Assembly (NCBI GenBank): GCA_037954665.1
Contig: JBBMOL010000224.1
Coordinates: 89,112-153,111, forward strand
From: Laguncularia racemosa
Lineage: Eukaryota; Streptophyta; Magnoliopsida; Myrtales; Combretaceae
DNA length: 64,000 nucleotides
Direction: 5' to 3'
Part shown: piece after piece, positions 1 to 11,699 of the stretch
How positions within the stretch are numbered: the stretch's first letter is position 1
Layout of the letters: each line of letters opens with the position of its first letter
Program-made: the position numbers and the translations under genes
The notes under the pieces: generated by a model
The model's input: only the letters and a program-made list of their open reading frames with translations
Databases searched by the model: none
What the model was told of the DNA's origin: nothing

Positions 1-1059
1 AAGCACTCTGGGAACCTTAAATTAGAAGATGCCTATGAAAAAATACATCGGATGTTTATAAATCTTTTGGTTTTTGACCTCTTCAATCGTAGTTGGTAAT
101 TTGAGCACTCCATGTCAAAGAAAGAAAAATCATGCAAGCAATACGGTGGTTGACACATAAATGCTAATGGAGTTGAGTCTGCTACTTATGTTTGCGTGTC
201 ACGCTCCATCTGCTTTTATGTAAGCACATTCCATTTTGTAGGTTCTTCAAACCAATACGCTATTCGCCAAATCGAGAAAGTGCAATTTTGCTAAAGCTTT
301 CCAATGATAACGTATTAAGCTACCATTAACCGGCAAGCTTTTTACCTTTTTTAAGAATAATTACACTTCTTAAAATATTTTTGGTGCATTCATTGACATT
401 GTTTTATATCATAATAGTAAAATTAATGAGTATTACTTATTGATACTTTTTAAAATTGAAATTTAAAAGGTTTTATATTTTTTTATAATTATATAAATAA
501 GTAAAATATTTTCATTTTTAACTTATATGTAAGTCTCTCTCAATCATTTGTTTACTTTCTTTCCAATGATATGATATGTACAACTTTTAGGAACTCGTGC
601 AAATGTCATTTTTTCTTCAAATCTAAATACACAATGAATAATTATATGCTCTTCCATGTACCGAAGAACAATGAGAAAGACAAACATTGATTGGTTAATT
701 GATGAAATTCGGTTATACTTTTTTGAAGTATAGTTTGATGAGAATATAAACAATTATTTCAAATTTCTTAGAATGTCAATTACTACTAGGAATAAGCAAA
801 GTACTAAATCAAACCGTAAAAACATTTTCCCCCATTTGCCCTTGAAAAATGTTTCAATTTTCTTTCAAAATTTTCTTTTCATTTGTATTTTAGTCTGGAA
901 CCAGTCTTTTCTTATCATTATTTTCGGATATTAATAATATTGATCCCAAATCCGATCACCCAATATTAATAATATTAAACATAGTTTTGATGCTTTCCAA
1001 TAGGTCTTGAACTAAAGAGCGAGTAAAAGATATTACTGTTATGAGCTAGCAGCAACATA

Positions 1060-1620
1060 TAGGGGGCGAGCTAGGAATTGTGAGACGGACCGGAACCCAC
1101 AATATTTATGTGGGTAGGGCTAAGAAATTTGGCTTGCCTTGCGTGGCTCTCAAATTGAGGTGAGCTAACTTGCTATGGGCTTGTTTGCCCTTAAAAAAAA
1201 AATCTGAAACAGGCCATAATAGCAAGACAGCACAGCAAGCTCCTTAGTCCTTTTGTCTAAACTCTAAAGTAAAACACTAAAATTTGAGAAAAAAGAAGAA
1301 GAAGAAAAGAGTTTCTAATTTTGTAAAAAATTAAATGATTGCAAAAAAAAAAAAAAGGAATATGGAAGAAAAATAAGAGTTTGACATAACCTTAAAATCA
1401 AATAAATTAAATAGTTACGGAAAGAAAATGAGATGCGATAAACGAAAAAAGAGTTAGTGATGAAAATGACTTTCTAATCTTGTAAAAATAAAAAATTGTG
1501 CATGGGATGAGCTGAATTCTAGGACCCACAACATGTACGGGCCAATGTGGGCTTGCCTACTTCGACTTGCGAGCCAGTGTTGGTTAGGGCGAGTTAGCCC
1601 ACTTAGCCTGCTTTCCCAAA
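1060..1620. repeat. possible relic of a non-autonomous DNA transposon
   Basis: Both ends of this stretch carry related GC-richer text: 'gaccggaacccacaat' and 'ggcttgcct' near 1090-1140, and 'ctaggacccacaacat' and 'gggcttgcct' near 1520-1560. The middle is A-rich. Plant hAT-type MITEs often have such gggc/agccc-rich ends around an A-rich core, but no clean terminal inverted repeat or 8-bp target duplication is visible. Weak call. Confidence 0.22.
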
Positions 1621-4070
1621 TAAGGCTTCATAAAATTATCAAGGAGTTTTTTTTTTTTAATTTTAATACTTGAAATAACCTTTTACAAAGATCTACATTA
1701 CATGTGCATTGATGCATAGCAAATGTGCTCCTTACCAACAATCATGCATATCTATGCAAGGTATAATCGCATATATGACTTGGCAATCTAATGTAATACT
1801 TGCTATGTTATTTATCTTTTTGAAAAGATACAATTTTAGTTTTTAATATTTATCAATTTTTTAATTAAATCTTCGATTCTTTTTTTTTTGTTTTAATTAA
1901 AGTTGTCAAAGTTTTTTAACATTTGCAAAAATTAAGACTTTTATTAAGCTATTAAGTTTTCCATTCACAATTAATAATTAATTTAAATAAATAATATAGT
2001 TAGATATTATAGAGAGTTATTTTGGTAATTAGGCATTTGAATTAGTTGAATGTCATGGGCCAACTTTTTCAATTAGTGATTGGACCTTAGGGAATTGAGC
2101 TAAGTTTCAAAGGTAGGCTCGAAATAGAAATTATCAAACTAGTTTGTCTTCTCTCAACAATTTTTGGTTGTTGGCATGTAATAGAAGGCCTTTCAACAAG
2201 CCTTTTTCATATGTTTCTTTTATAATGTTTAGGCTTGTTTTAACCTAAAACTTGCTTTGATGTAAAGCTTATAAAGCCATTGGGCTTGGCTTGGCCTGTC
2301 CATATCCAAAGCCCATAAGGAATTATAAAAAGGTTTAGGAGACTCCATATTGTCCATTAATTGTTACAAGTGAGGCAATTGCTACTATCAATGGTTTATC
2401 TCATTTGCCCATCTCTAGAATCATCCAATGATAGGGATTGAGCACTAACATCTATAAATAACAGTCTTCTCATTTGCAACATTTAAAACATTAATATGCT
2501 TCTAAGAAACGTTAGAACTTTGCTAGATTTTACTCCACAAAGGATCAAAACAATTAATTAATCAAGAATGGGTAAGGATGCTTGATTTGGTTCGGTGTCA
2601 TATGTGCACTCTTGAGAAATTGAGTTTACTCATTTCCCATAACATACCTCTCATTAATCCATCCCTCCATGTATCCTTAACTCAAGACTTTTCTATGTCA
2701 ATCAATACGCCTTTTACCCGTAGTTGATTATTTATAGCAATCTCACCATACAAATATATATGAATTAAATAAAATAATAAAAATAGAAAATAAAAAAGCA
2801 TGCAAATTAGGGGAAAAAAAAAAGGATCTAACCACCCTAAGGTTGGAGGGTGACTATCAACTACTAGTGGGGTTTGTATAACCTCTATAGGTAGTTGTTG
2901 GTTACCCTCTTATTTAGGAGCGGTCAAATTCATTATCAAAAATCTTGTAAGTTGCAATCAATTGCTAAAAGTGGATCATGCTACCTACTCATCACAGTGG
3001 TGAACACCTATCACAAGCAAATAAAAAGAAAAAGAAAAATGTATTGAAAAAAGCTTTATATGGTTTGCACTTGTCAATATCCATCCTTTGGTTGTTGATA
3101 AGGAAGGGCTAAAAGGAAAATTCTACCATTTGTGGCTGTCAATAGATACACTAGAAAATGCATTCTGTCCTCTACACGTGTCAACATCAAATAAGGAAAG
3201 ATTAAGAAAAAAATCTTTTATTTTTGTGGAAAACAACTATTGTTGTGGAAGGATATTAAAAAAAAATTGTAAATATTGAAAGTTTATAAATTTTCTTTAA
3301 AGTTCGTAAATACTTTAAAAGTTCTTAAAAGAGCTTTATTTTATAAAATAAACCAAAAGTTCTAAAATAATAATAATAATAAGTTCATATTGGAAAAATA
3401 ATCTTGATGTGACTATCAAGTACATTTGCTAATGTGACACCTTTTTCATTTTACAAAAGTTCAAAAATTTATTTTAAAAAATGTAGTTTTGTTAAATTTG
3501 TTCATATAACTGCTTTAAGTTTAGAGCATTGTTTACTAATTCTCTATAGATGCAATAAATTGAATTATAGCTCTCTTGATAATCATAACTTAATTTTTTT
3601 TTAATTTTGTGTAGTTTGTAAAATTGCTTTGATTTCATAATTTCACTTTAAAAACCTAAAAATACATAAAGTTAGTCTATTTGCTTTAGTTTATAACAAT
3701 GCCTTCAACTTTCATAACTATTGTTGTTAGATTTAGTCTAAGGTTAACCTGGACATACTAGAGGAGCATAGGTTAAGGGGTCAAAACGGAGCAATAAAAA
3801 GATAAAAACATATGTTATATCTTAATTATAAAAGAAAATAAATATAAAAATATAAATTACATCCACAATTAAATTAACTCCATCCATTAGCCATTGAATA
3901 AGTATAAAATATGAACTCCAAATGATGTATAGGTCCACATAATTGAATATTAGATCAAATCCAAACTGTGTAGTGGATTTGATCGTCTTTTATGTCCAAT
4001 AATGGAAACTTAAAAAGTTAAGTTTTATGTTATTGACAAAGTAAAAATGCAATATAATGATAATGAAGAA

Positions 4071-4089
4071 GATGATGATGATGATGATG
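4071..4089 (+). repeat. (GAT)n microsatellite
   Basis: Six consecutive GAT/ATG triplets after 'gaagaa'. Simple trinucleotide repeat in non-coding sequence. Confidence 0.9.
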
Positions 4090-4133
4090 TATACTTACTT
4101 TACTAACAAAGACACAAGGTGACAAAGCAAGTA

Positions 4134-4430
4134 GCATTTGGCTAAGCGTTTTTCACCTTTTTATTTTTCTTTTACTTTTTAACTTTTTTTTTTGAACAAG
4201 GTGCATTATGACTTATTTGACCTAGTTGGGTCGATTAGGTCATAATTAAATTGGCTAGGTTAAGCAAGTTTAGGGTATATTATCATTGTACATTTGGCCA
4301 AGTGTTTTTCACCTTTTATTTTTCTTTTACTTTTTTTTTTAACATTGTGTATTATGACTCCTTTGACTTGGTTAAGTTGATCAGGTCACAGTTAAATCGA
4401 TTGGGTTAAACAAGTTTGGATAGATTGATT
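4134..4430. repeat. tandem duplication, two units of about 150 bp
   Basis: Unit 1 (about 4134-4289) and unit 2 (about 4290-4430) share the same order of blocks: 'catttggc(t/c)aag(c/t)gtttttcacc', a T-rich tract, 'attatgact', 'gatcaggtca' or its variant, then 'aagcaagtttagg' or 'aaacaagtttgga'. They differ by scattered substitutions and T-tract length, so the duplication is old. Confidence 0.75.
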
Positions 4431-6231
4431 GAATAACATGCCATATAAGTAAGGATAAGCCCATTTTAAAGGCTGGTTTTGGTTTAATTGGGTGAATTGG
4501 CCAGTCCTACTAAGGTTTAATACTCTACTTATGGTATAGAAAATCTAGTCGAAAGTTTGTAAAAATTCGTATATTCATACATTCATGGTAAGTTTGTAAA
4601 ATTACTTATGTCATAAAACTACTTTATTTATCATAATTTCACGCAAAATTTCAAGTAATGCATGCACTTATGGTTAAATTCACTTATTTTATTGTAATTT
4701 TACTCTAATAAATGTAAAGTCACTCAAAGCTTGCAAATTTACTATATATTTTGTAAAATCATTTTAATTTATAATTTTACTTAAAGTTAGTAAAAGTACT
4801 TAAAAGTTTATAAAGCATCTTAAATTGCTGACAAGAGATGCATAGTTTTTAGATATGTTTGTGTCTAGACACCGTGTAACTCTTTTAAATAATTTTTTCA
4901 AGCTCTCAATTCAACCTAATCTAGATATGATCATGTTTGTTGCTTATGTCTATCTTCTAAAGTTCATAACTTCTTTATTGCAATTTTGAATTGAGTAAAA
5001 TTTGACTCATTATCTTCCTTTTCAACTCAATAACTTCTTAAAACTCTAAAAACAAAATATTACTTAATTAAGTAATAAATTATTCAAAACATACAAAAAT
5101 CTAAGAAAATACTCTAAATTTTTCTTAGTAAACATATCAAATTAAGCATCTATCATGAATGCACGTATAGTTTTGGAATTCAAATACTTGTTAAGAACCT
5201 AGATAGAATCTCTTAATAAAATCTTGTGAGAATATAGGCCCTAACATTAACTATGTTCATAAACTTGAAAAATTCTAATGTGGACTAGGTTAAAAGAAGA
5301 AAAATTTGATAAACTTCTTCAACTTGTCCTTAGCTAATGTTAATTTGTTGTAGTCTCACTCATTGTTTTTTCTTTTGTGTAGAAAATATTTACTACCCCA
5401 TATTTAGTGCAACATTGATCTCAAAAACTTCAACACGTTAGGAATTTACAACTCCTCTTTGTCAGCAAGCAAATACTATTAGCTGTGCTCTAAACTAGGA
5501 TAACTTGGACAAGGCAAAAGTACGAGGAGGTGAAAGATTGAATCATTGTCACTTATGATACCATTGTCACTAGCAGCTAGAAATAAGAACAACTAATTGA
5601 GAATTATAATGTTTTGGAAATTTTAGATAATGTTACTAAATCTATATAATTAAGATAAAACGAAATTGTAATGTTATAATTCTTATAAATAGAAAGGATG
5701 AGATAATAAGAACTCTCAAGTAGTGAAAAAAGGCCTAAAACCTTAAAGATTCATGCCAAGCTAGGTAAATTATCTTGCATATTTCCTATTATGGATAACC
5801 TATTTTTTTTATAAAAGCATATTATATGTCATTATATTTTATAAGCCAAAGACATACCAATTAGGTATATTTAAATAATACAATTAGGGAAGAGGTTAAG
5901 TAATGGGTTCTTGGTTATTACAATGGTAAATTTTAGTAAATACATTTTATTAAAGATATCTTTGAAGATTTTTTTTTTTGGAAGAAAATGTATCCAATTA
6001 TGATACAAAGGTTTCTTTATGAAGCACAAATTGGAAAACCTATTTTTTTAGAAAATGCAGGCTAGATTTTTGGGCTAATTTCAGATCCAACACACTAAGG
6101 TAAAATTCGGTCCAAGCATTTTTGTATCTGGAGTAAATTTCGCTTGCATTTCAATTTTATAATGAATCTTGCGGCTTCAAATTTCATGGTGCACAAAGCG
6201 CTTCATTTTCGTTTTGTTCCGTCCAACATGT

Positions 6232-6280
6232 CACGTGGCATTCTTCCATTGGCTGGTTTGCATCACGTGTCAAGCACGTG
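6232..6280. promoter_or_regulatory. three CACGTG G-boxes in LTR U3
   Basis: CACGTG hexamers occur at 6232-6237, 6264-6269 and 6275-6280. The last two lie in a palindrome, ATCACGTG...CACGTGAT. They are about 160-200 bp upstream of the TATA box. In plants this hexamer binds bZIP and bHLH factors in light, ABA and stress responses. Binding here is inferred, not shown. Confidence 0.55.
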
Positions 6281-6285
6281 ATCAA

Positions 6286-6326
6286 CCCCCCCACCCCCCC
6301 CGCCCACCAACCCCAGCCCCCCTGCC
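6286..6326 (-). other. C-tract; potential G-quadruplex on minus strand
   Basis: Successive C runs (7, 8, 3, 4 and 6 bases) separated by one to a few bases. The minus strand therefore has four or more G runs with short loops, which fits the G-quadruplex pattern (i-motif on plus). It sits between the G-boxes and the TATA box of the copia-type LTR. Confidence 0.6.
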
Positions 6327-6436
6327 AGCCTCCACTCAGTCCGGGATAAAATATGATAAAAATGGGATAAAGTTAGGGTTCCGAAGATCATGGACTGGAT
6401 GTGATCAGGATTGATTGGAAACCTAATCTAATCGTG

Positions 6437-6446
6437 TATATAAATA
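6437..6446 (+). promoter_or_regulatory. TATA box of copia-type LTR
   Basis: TATATAAATA, followed about 30 bp on by 'gcaataaacacaataac', a plausible transcription start region. It is GC-poor but set in a less AT-rich context than the surrounding DNA. Confidence 0.6.
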
Positions 6447-6699
6447 GAGTAGAGTGCAATAAACACAATAACAGCAACAAATTCACTCGAAAATTGCAGA
6501 ATAGAATCAATTTCACCCTTTCTCTCTCTAAGAACTCCAAGGGATAGCTACAACCTTCTCTCTAGATTTCCTACAATTCTAGGAAGGGTCGAAGCAAGAC
6601 CAATCAACTTCTGGGGACTTGTAGATATATAAAAAACTAAGCTTTAGTCTCATTCTCTTTGAAATGGTTCTCGATTGAAGAACCCGATTCAACCCAATA

Positions 6700-6713
6700 T
6701 GGGTATTAGAGAA
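6700..6713 (+). other. decayed tRNA-Met primer-binding site
   Basis: 'tgggtattagagaac' compared with the plant consensus TGGTATCAGAGC: one inserted G and a C-to-T change. It directly follows the likely LTR end near 'aacccaata'. Confidence 0.5.
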
Positions 6714-6947
6714 CTCCGCCGCCGTGCCGCCTGAGACTAAAATACCTCTGCAGTGGTGTTCACCGCAGCCTAGGAGCGCGAGCCGTCACCTTCACTACCC
6801 TCAACCACCTCCAGCGTTGAGTGACCAATCTAGAGAAGCCCACCCTCACTTCCGCCGTTCAGAGTTTCATTGGAGCAGCCCGATTGCCCAAAATCTGATC
6901 CGTATTTGACCCTAGATCCTCTATCTGACCGTTCGCTGATCCTTTTT

Positions 6948-7360
6948 TGTGCACTAGTGTAGCGCTTCTGATTACACTGAAAAAGGTTAAGTTCAACCTA
7001 AAAATGTATACAACACACTTAAAAATAAAAAATAAAATCTGTATGTAATTGAATACATTCAAATGTCTTGATTGATTACAATCGAGGGATCTCTTCTTTA
7101 TATACATAAAGTCTATATGAGTCAACGGTCGAGATTAAATTGATCTAATAGCTAATATATAAGGCCAATTGCCTACTATTAATTATATTTAACTACTTTA
7201 CCTACTATGGTATAAATTAGGACTTTTTTTATCCATCTAGAACCTGCTTGTTTTTGTAACCTTTTTGGGCTTGTATTTATAGGCTTCTCTTATATGAGTT
7301 TAGAGGATCTCATAGGTTGTGAGGACTTCATGGGTTGTGAATCCTTGAAGATTAATGACA
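6948..7360 (-). repeat. 3' LTR of gypsy chromovirus
   Basis: Aligns over its whole length with 13424-13856. Shared blocks include 'agattaaattgatcta', 'ggcttgtatttataggcttctctta' in part, and 'gggttgtga'. It ends on plus with 'aatgaca', read as TGTCATT on minus, a normal LTR start. The outer edge (about 6948) is uncertain by some 20 bp. Confidence 0.8.
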
Positions 7361-7376
7361 TATTCCCCCATTCAAA
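7361..7376 (-). other. polypurine tract
   Basis: On minus, 'TGAATGGGGGAATA' directly precedes the LTR start TGTCATT. This is the expected site and composition for the plus-strand primer of a gypsy element. Confidence 0.75.
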
Positions 7377-7429
7377 CAAACAATTTCCTTGTTGCATCTT
7401 CCTTATGAAACTTTCTTATAAGTTCCTCA

Positions 7430-8366
7430 AACTACCATAAAGCTTCCACTAGCTCCCAACTAGCTTCACTCTCACACAGTTGCTTCCAAATAACCACATA
7501 GTCGTATGTATCGATCGGAAAAAATCTTCTTCGCTTCTTTGTCATAAGAGTATTTGATACCTAAGGGAGACCTTTGAGACACCATCCTTTTCGAGTTGTC
7601 CTCACCTTAATGGTATGGTTTAAGCATACTCACATGGAAAATTAAGTGGAGCTTGAACCTCGATGGGAGCTCTATCTTATAGGAGACTTTCCCTACTCTC
7701 CTTAATATCTTGAATGACCCTTCATATCTCCTCATGAGTCCCTTGTGTAATTTCCCCTTGGTTCACTAAATGAGATGTAACTTGACTAATACCTAATCTC
7801 TAACATGGAACTCTACTTACTTCCTTTTCTTATCCACAAATTTCTTCGTACACTTCATTGCTCTTTTCAGATATGTTTGAGCCAAATCCTTGTTCTCTTA
7901 CCACTCTTGAGCAAACCTGTAGGCTAGAGGATTACTCCCTATATAACTTCTTGCCACTGTGCTGGGAGTAGCCAATTGCTTTCCAAGGATTATCTCAAAG
8001 GGCTTTATCTTGTTTACTCGTTCTTTTGTAAGTTGAAGGAGAATTGAGCTACATCTAGCAATTTTTCCTAATCTTGTTGGTTTGGCCCTATGAAGTGCTA
8101 TAGATACAACTCCACCAAAGCATTTACATGCTCCATTTGCTCATCGATTTGGGGATGAAGACTAGTTGAAAAGCTTAACTCAGACCTTTGCAATTTGAAT
8201 AAATCGATCCAAAATCTTCTAGTAAATCATCTATAAAGGTCACTAACAGTAGTCTTTGGCAACCCTTAATATTTCATGTGTTTCAAGAACAATTGAGCTA
8301 CTTCGTTGGTTAAGCACTCTTTAGTTACCAAGACAAATGTAGTCAATTTAGAGAAGCGATCAACTA
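7430..8366 (-). pseudogene. integrase C-terminal half with chromodomain (relic)
   Basis: On minus, from 8366 downward, VDRFSKL (catalytic-core strand) is followed by a decayed core with GLPKTTVSD, FSTSLHPQ and EHVNAL. The region that normally reads SDRDPRF is changed after SD. Next comes a GPF/Y-like block (KILRRVGKVSYKIELPS, about 7690) and LKPYH. Near 7433-7510 the text YDYVVIWKQLCESEASWE matches the conserved end of a plant retrotransposon chromodomain. Chromodomains steer chromovirus integration to marked chromatin; that role is family knowledge. Several stops and frameshifts make this a pseudogene. The upstream half of the integrase is displaced to 9852-10130 by a solo LTR. Confidence 0.8.
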
Positions 8367-9851
8367 TGTCGAGTCTAATTTAAAATTTTTATATTATCTC
8401 CCTAATCCGATTCATATTAGATCTTATACTTATCCAATATAAATCCTCGACTTGAACTAGGAATTTTATCATTTATGTAGAGTCGCTACCTAATTGGAGT
8501 TGGAAAATATTATGGAATTAGAATTAGTTGAGCAGATTAATTCTAATCTAAACAACTAGTCAACGAAATCTCCTCTTTTTATTTTTACAAAAGAAAAAGA
8601 AGAAGAAAGAAAAACCAGATATTCTTGACTCAGGGCTATTATATCAAAACCCTAAAGTTATAACCTTATCTTTGTAAAATATGAATTATGTTAAAATATC
8701 TTTTTTTAGCAAGAAAAAAAAGAAAATATTGAAAAAAAAATGATACAATGATTACACTAATAATGATTTAAAAATATTTTTTTTATTCTTTTTAGAATTG
8801 CTCTATAAGGGTGCCTATGCATCTGCTATTCGGGATCAAACATATTGTAATTTGCTCTTATAAAACTTTAGTGGATTATTTAATTTTTAATTACGAAAAC
8901 ATGTTGGGTTTAAGTTTATTATCATTTTAATTTTTTTTTTTAAAATTCTAAGTTTAAGCTTTATTATTATTTAAGAAAAAAAAATTAAAACCTCTAATTA
9001 AAAAAATCAATTATATATTTTCTTATGAAAAGAAGTTTTCTAAGTGATAAAATGTTTATCATTTTTTTATTTTAATAATTTAATGCTTTTATTAATTTTT
9101 TAAATTATAATAGGCATATTTATATTTTAGGAAAAAAACTCTAAACCTAATTTAATTAGCATATTCTAAAAAAAAAATACATCCTTTTTTATTATCCTTT
9201 ATTATTTTCATATATATATATATTATTTTTCCATACATATTCTTAATTAATAATAATAATAATAAATAAATAAATAAATAAATAAAGGCTAACCTAGACA
9301 TGGGTCGTAGTTTATACGTCGGTCGGTTCTTAAGTTGAATCGAGTCGTGGGTCAGATCAACTCGTATACGGTGGTTGGAGCTCTTCGACAATGGCTTTTT
9401 GGTAGCCTTTTTCGTTGATTAGTGGGTGCTTCTAAGCTTTCTGAAGGTGGAGAAGCTAATGGTGGTGGTGGATTTAGTTGAAAACCACCTTAATGCGGTG
9501 GTTCAAAGGTTATTGGCGAGGGTTTGAGAGAGAACTCTAGCTAGGGATTTTTTTTCGTATTCTTCTACTTTTTTTTTTCTTCTGATGGCTTTTGGACCAG
9601 TTGGGCTAGCCCATTTCTCATTTTTTTATTAAACATAAATTGTATATACGTGTAGCAATTTTTATTAATAAAAATTTCTTAACACCTTTTATTATTATTT
9701 CTACCTTCATTTTTCAAAATTGGTGTATTATTCCTATTTATTTTATTTTTTTTGCCATCATTTTTCCTTCATTTATGAAAAATAGAAGAAAAATTAAAAA
9801 ATAAAAAATGAACATTAATTATGATTAGAAGGCAAAATTAGGGTGTTTACA
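8367..9851. mobile_element. solo LTR, copy 1 of the TGTCGAGTC...TTTACA family
   Basis: It begins TGTCGAGTCTAATT and ends AGGGTGTTTACA, the same termini as 20618-22742. Shared internal landmarks include 'cctcgactt', 'agtcgctacc', 'ctactt' tracts, 'taagtgataaaa', a 'gtcgggtc'-type GC patch near 9300-9360, and 'aaattgtatata' near 9635. TG...CA ends and no internal coding region indicate a solo LTR. It sits in a gypsy integrase: the flanks read GYGTIM on one side and VVDRFSK on the other. The flanks do not form an obvious 5-bp duplication; ccatg/ctatg would need to overlap the TG end. Confidence 0.75.
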
Positions 9852-10130
9852 CCATGATTGTACCATATCCTTCCGACCTTGATAGACTTACTATGAAATC
9901 CCTGAATACACTCTCCTAAGTTTCCCTTGAAATGGGGAGGGGTTCCAGCAACCTTGCTTCTACCTTCTATTTTACTTTATCCTCTTAACATATGAGGAAT
10001 GTCCTCACATAATTTTCCACATCTTCTCTTAAATGAGGCTAAAAATACTTATCTTCAACTAAAGCCTTAGTTTGATGGATGCTTGGATAGCTAGCCTACT
10101 TTGAATTGTGCTATTCTCCAAGTATTTCTT
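9852..10130 (-). pseudogene. integrase N-terminal zinc-binding region (relic)
   Basis: On minus this reads KALVEDKYF, LREDVENYVRTF, LLEPLPI, ESVFRDFIVSLS and GYGTIM in order, with in-frame stops. It matches the HHCC zinc-binding and early core region of Ty3/gypsy integrase; the usual CxxC is partly lost. The frame resumes across the solo LTR at 8366 with VVDRFSK. Part of the chromovirus at 6948-13856. Confidence 0.75.
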
Positions 10131-10199
10131 GTTGCAAGCCTAAGGCTTGTAGTACTTATACTTGCTTTCGTTTTGTATATATAAGCATGTTTTCTTCCT

Positions 10200-10760
10200 A
10201 AAGTCTTTTAGTATGTTTTTCCCTACACTGAGTTCGCAAACTTTGGCTAACTCATTTTGTTCTATTCATTCCCAAATGCGAACAAATAGATCAGTTTCTA
10301 ACTTACTAATGGCCATCACCCTCCTACTTAGGACATCTGCCACTATATTCTTCTTCCCTAGCTTGTACTCTAAATCAAAATTGAATTCTACCAAAAACAC
10401 TTGCCAATGAGCTTGCTTAAGAGAAAGCTTCTTTTAGGTTTGGAAATAACTTGTAGCTACATTATCCATTCTCACTACAAACTTACTCTCCAGAAAATAA
10501 TGTCTCCACACTCTAACACAATGCACTATCACTATCATCTCCTTCTCATGTACTATGTATCTCCTCTTAGCTTCATTCAACTTGTGGCTTTCAAAAGCTA
10601 TGGGATGTTTGTCCTACATTAAGACACCACTAAGTGTAAAGTGACTTGCATTATTGTAAACCTCAAAAGGTTTTATAAAGTCAAGGAGAGCTAAAATTGG
10701 CTCTTCCATAGATACCTTCTTCAATGTATCAAAGGTATCCTAATGGTCATAGCCCTAATG
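10200..10760 (-). pseudogene. gypsy RNase H (relic)
   Basis: The minus strand shows FEVYNNASHFTLSGVLM, HPIAFESHKLNEAKRRY, HEKEMIVIVHCVRVWRHYF and FVVRMDN in order, the standard RNase H core of plant Ty3/gypsy elements. The first catalytic Asp of the usual TDAS is Asn here (NNAS). Stops follow GVLM. It would degrade the RNA template during reverse transcription in an active element. Confidence 0.75.
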
Positions 10761-11480
10761 CCATGAGACATTCTTCTTGAGGAGATCTATTAAAGGTGCT
10801 ACAATTTTTTAGTATCCTTGAATAAATCTTCGATAATAGTTCACTAAGCCCAAGAACAATCTCAGCTCAATTGGCTTTGTTGGCTTCTTCCAATCTTTAA
10901 TGCTTGAATTTTTGCCTCATCCATTTTGATCTTTCCTTGTCCTATTATATGCCTTAAGAAAGCCACTTCTTCATGTGCAAAGGCACATTTTTTTTTTAAA
11001 CTTTACATATAATTTATTCTTCCTTAGAGGTAGAAAACTTCTTGAAGATGCTCTACATGCTCTTCTATGGTGCTACTATAAACCATGATGTCATCAAAGT
11101 ATACCACTACAAAATGATTTAAGAAAGGTTCTAAGACTTGATTCATTAAAGTATAAAAGGTGGTTGGTGCATTAGTTAAGCCCAAAGGCATTACTAGAAA
11201 CTCAAAGGATCCATAGTCTTATGCTCATCTCTTTCCGTAATCCTCACTTGATGGTACCTAGATTCTAGGTCTAACTAGTATAATACCTTACATTACCTAG
11301 TCTATCAAATAAATCTGATACCAAAGGAATAGGGTACTTATTCTTTATTACAACCTTGTTTAGGGCTCGATAGTCGATACACAATCGTAGAGACCCATCA
11401 TGTTTCTTCTAGAATAATACGGAGGCCCCAAATGGTGCCTTTGAGGGTTAGATAAATCTTACTTTAAGTAACTCCTTCAG
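10760..11480 (-). pseudogene. gypsy reverse transcriptase (relic)
   Basis: The minus strand reads KAPFGASVLF, stop, KKHDGSLRLCIDYRALNK and IKNKYPIPL near 11330-11470, then FEFLVMPLGLTNAPTTF near 11180, then VVVYFDDIMVYSS near 11075-11110. The catalytic DD pair (plus positions about 11091-11096) is kept; the usual Y-x-DD reads YFDD. Stops and a frameshift break the enzyme. Neighbouring RNase H lies downstream and protease upstream on minus. Confidence 0.85.
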
Positions 11481-11699
11481 TTGGTGCCTTAATTCCTCTT
11501 ACTCTTGAGAAGACATTTAATAGGGGATAGCAACAAGAGGTTTAACACTCATTCCAACTTAATTGCATGATGTGCCTCTTTTCTTAGGGGGAACTTCTTT
11601 AGCAGTTTAGGAGGCATGAGATCTTGAAATTCTTTGAACAACTCCCACTTGAGATAGAATTTGTACTTTCTCCTTTACCCCATCGTCCACCTTTAGAGT

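Larger units (their letters stand above)
3590..4810. repeat. dispersed AT-rich repeat units
   Basis: Imperfect copies of a unit reading roughly 'gtttgtaaaattgcttt' followed by 'ataatttcact' occur near 3610, 4597 and 4770. The copies are diverged and not strictly tandem. No coding content; origin unknown. Confidence 0.35.
1..6122. other. AT-rich non-coding stretch, no gene recognised
   Basis: No reading frame here exceeds about 70 codons and none resembles a known domain. The sequence is strongly AT-rich, with poly-A/T runs and short tandem or dispersed duplications listed separately. Patches rich in gggcttgcc, gagcc and agccca (about 1060-1620 and 2260-2320) stand out from the AT background and may be remnants of small DNA transposons. 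I see no LTR, terminal inverted repeat pair or promoter I would defend. Confidence 0.6.
6123..6947 (+). mobile_element. Ty1/copia-type LTR, primer-binding site and leader (truncated)
   Basis: A TATA box (6437-6446) is followed by about 250 bp with 'ctctctctaagaactcc' and other R/U5-like text, then by 'gggtattagagaac', a decayed match to the TGGTATCAGAGC primer-binding site for initiator tRNA-Met. After it comes a GC-rich open stretch from 6724 (MPPETKIPLQWCSP) that could be leader or gag start. The right side is cut at about 6948, where a gypsy LTR begins. I cannot fix the left LTR edge, so the start is approximate. No pol sequence of this element is visible elsewhere in the window. Confidence 0.5.

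Noticed and set aside
2845..2915. Possible stem-loop ('gggtgactatcaactac' against 'gtagttgttggttaccc')
   Set aside because: Pairing is only partial (about 13 of 17) and has no supporting context.
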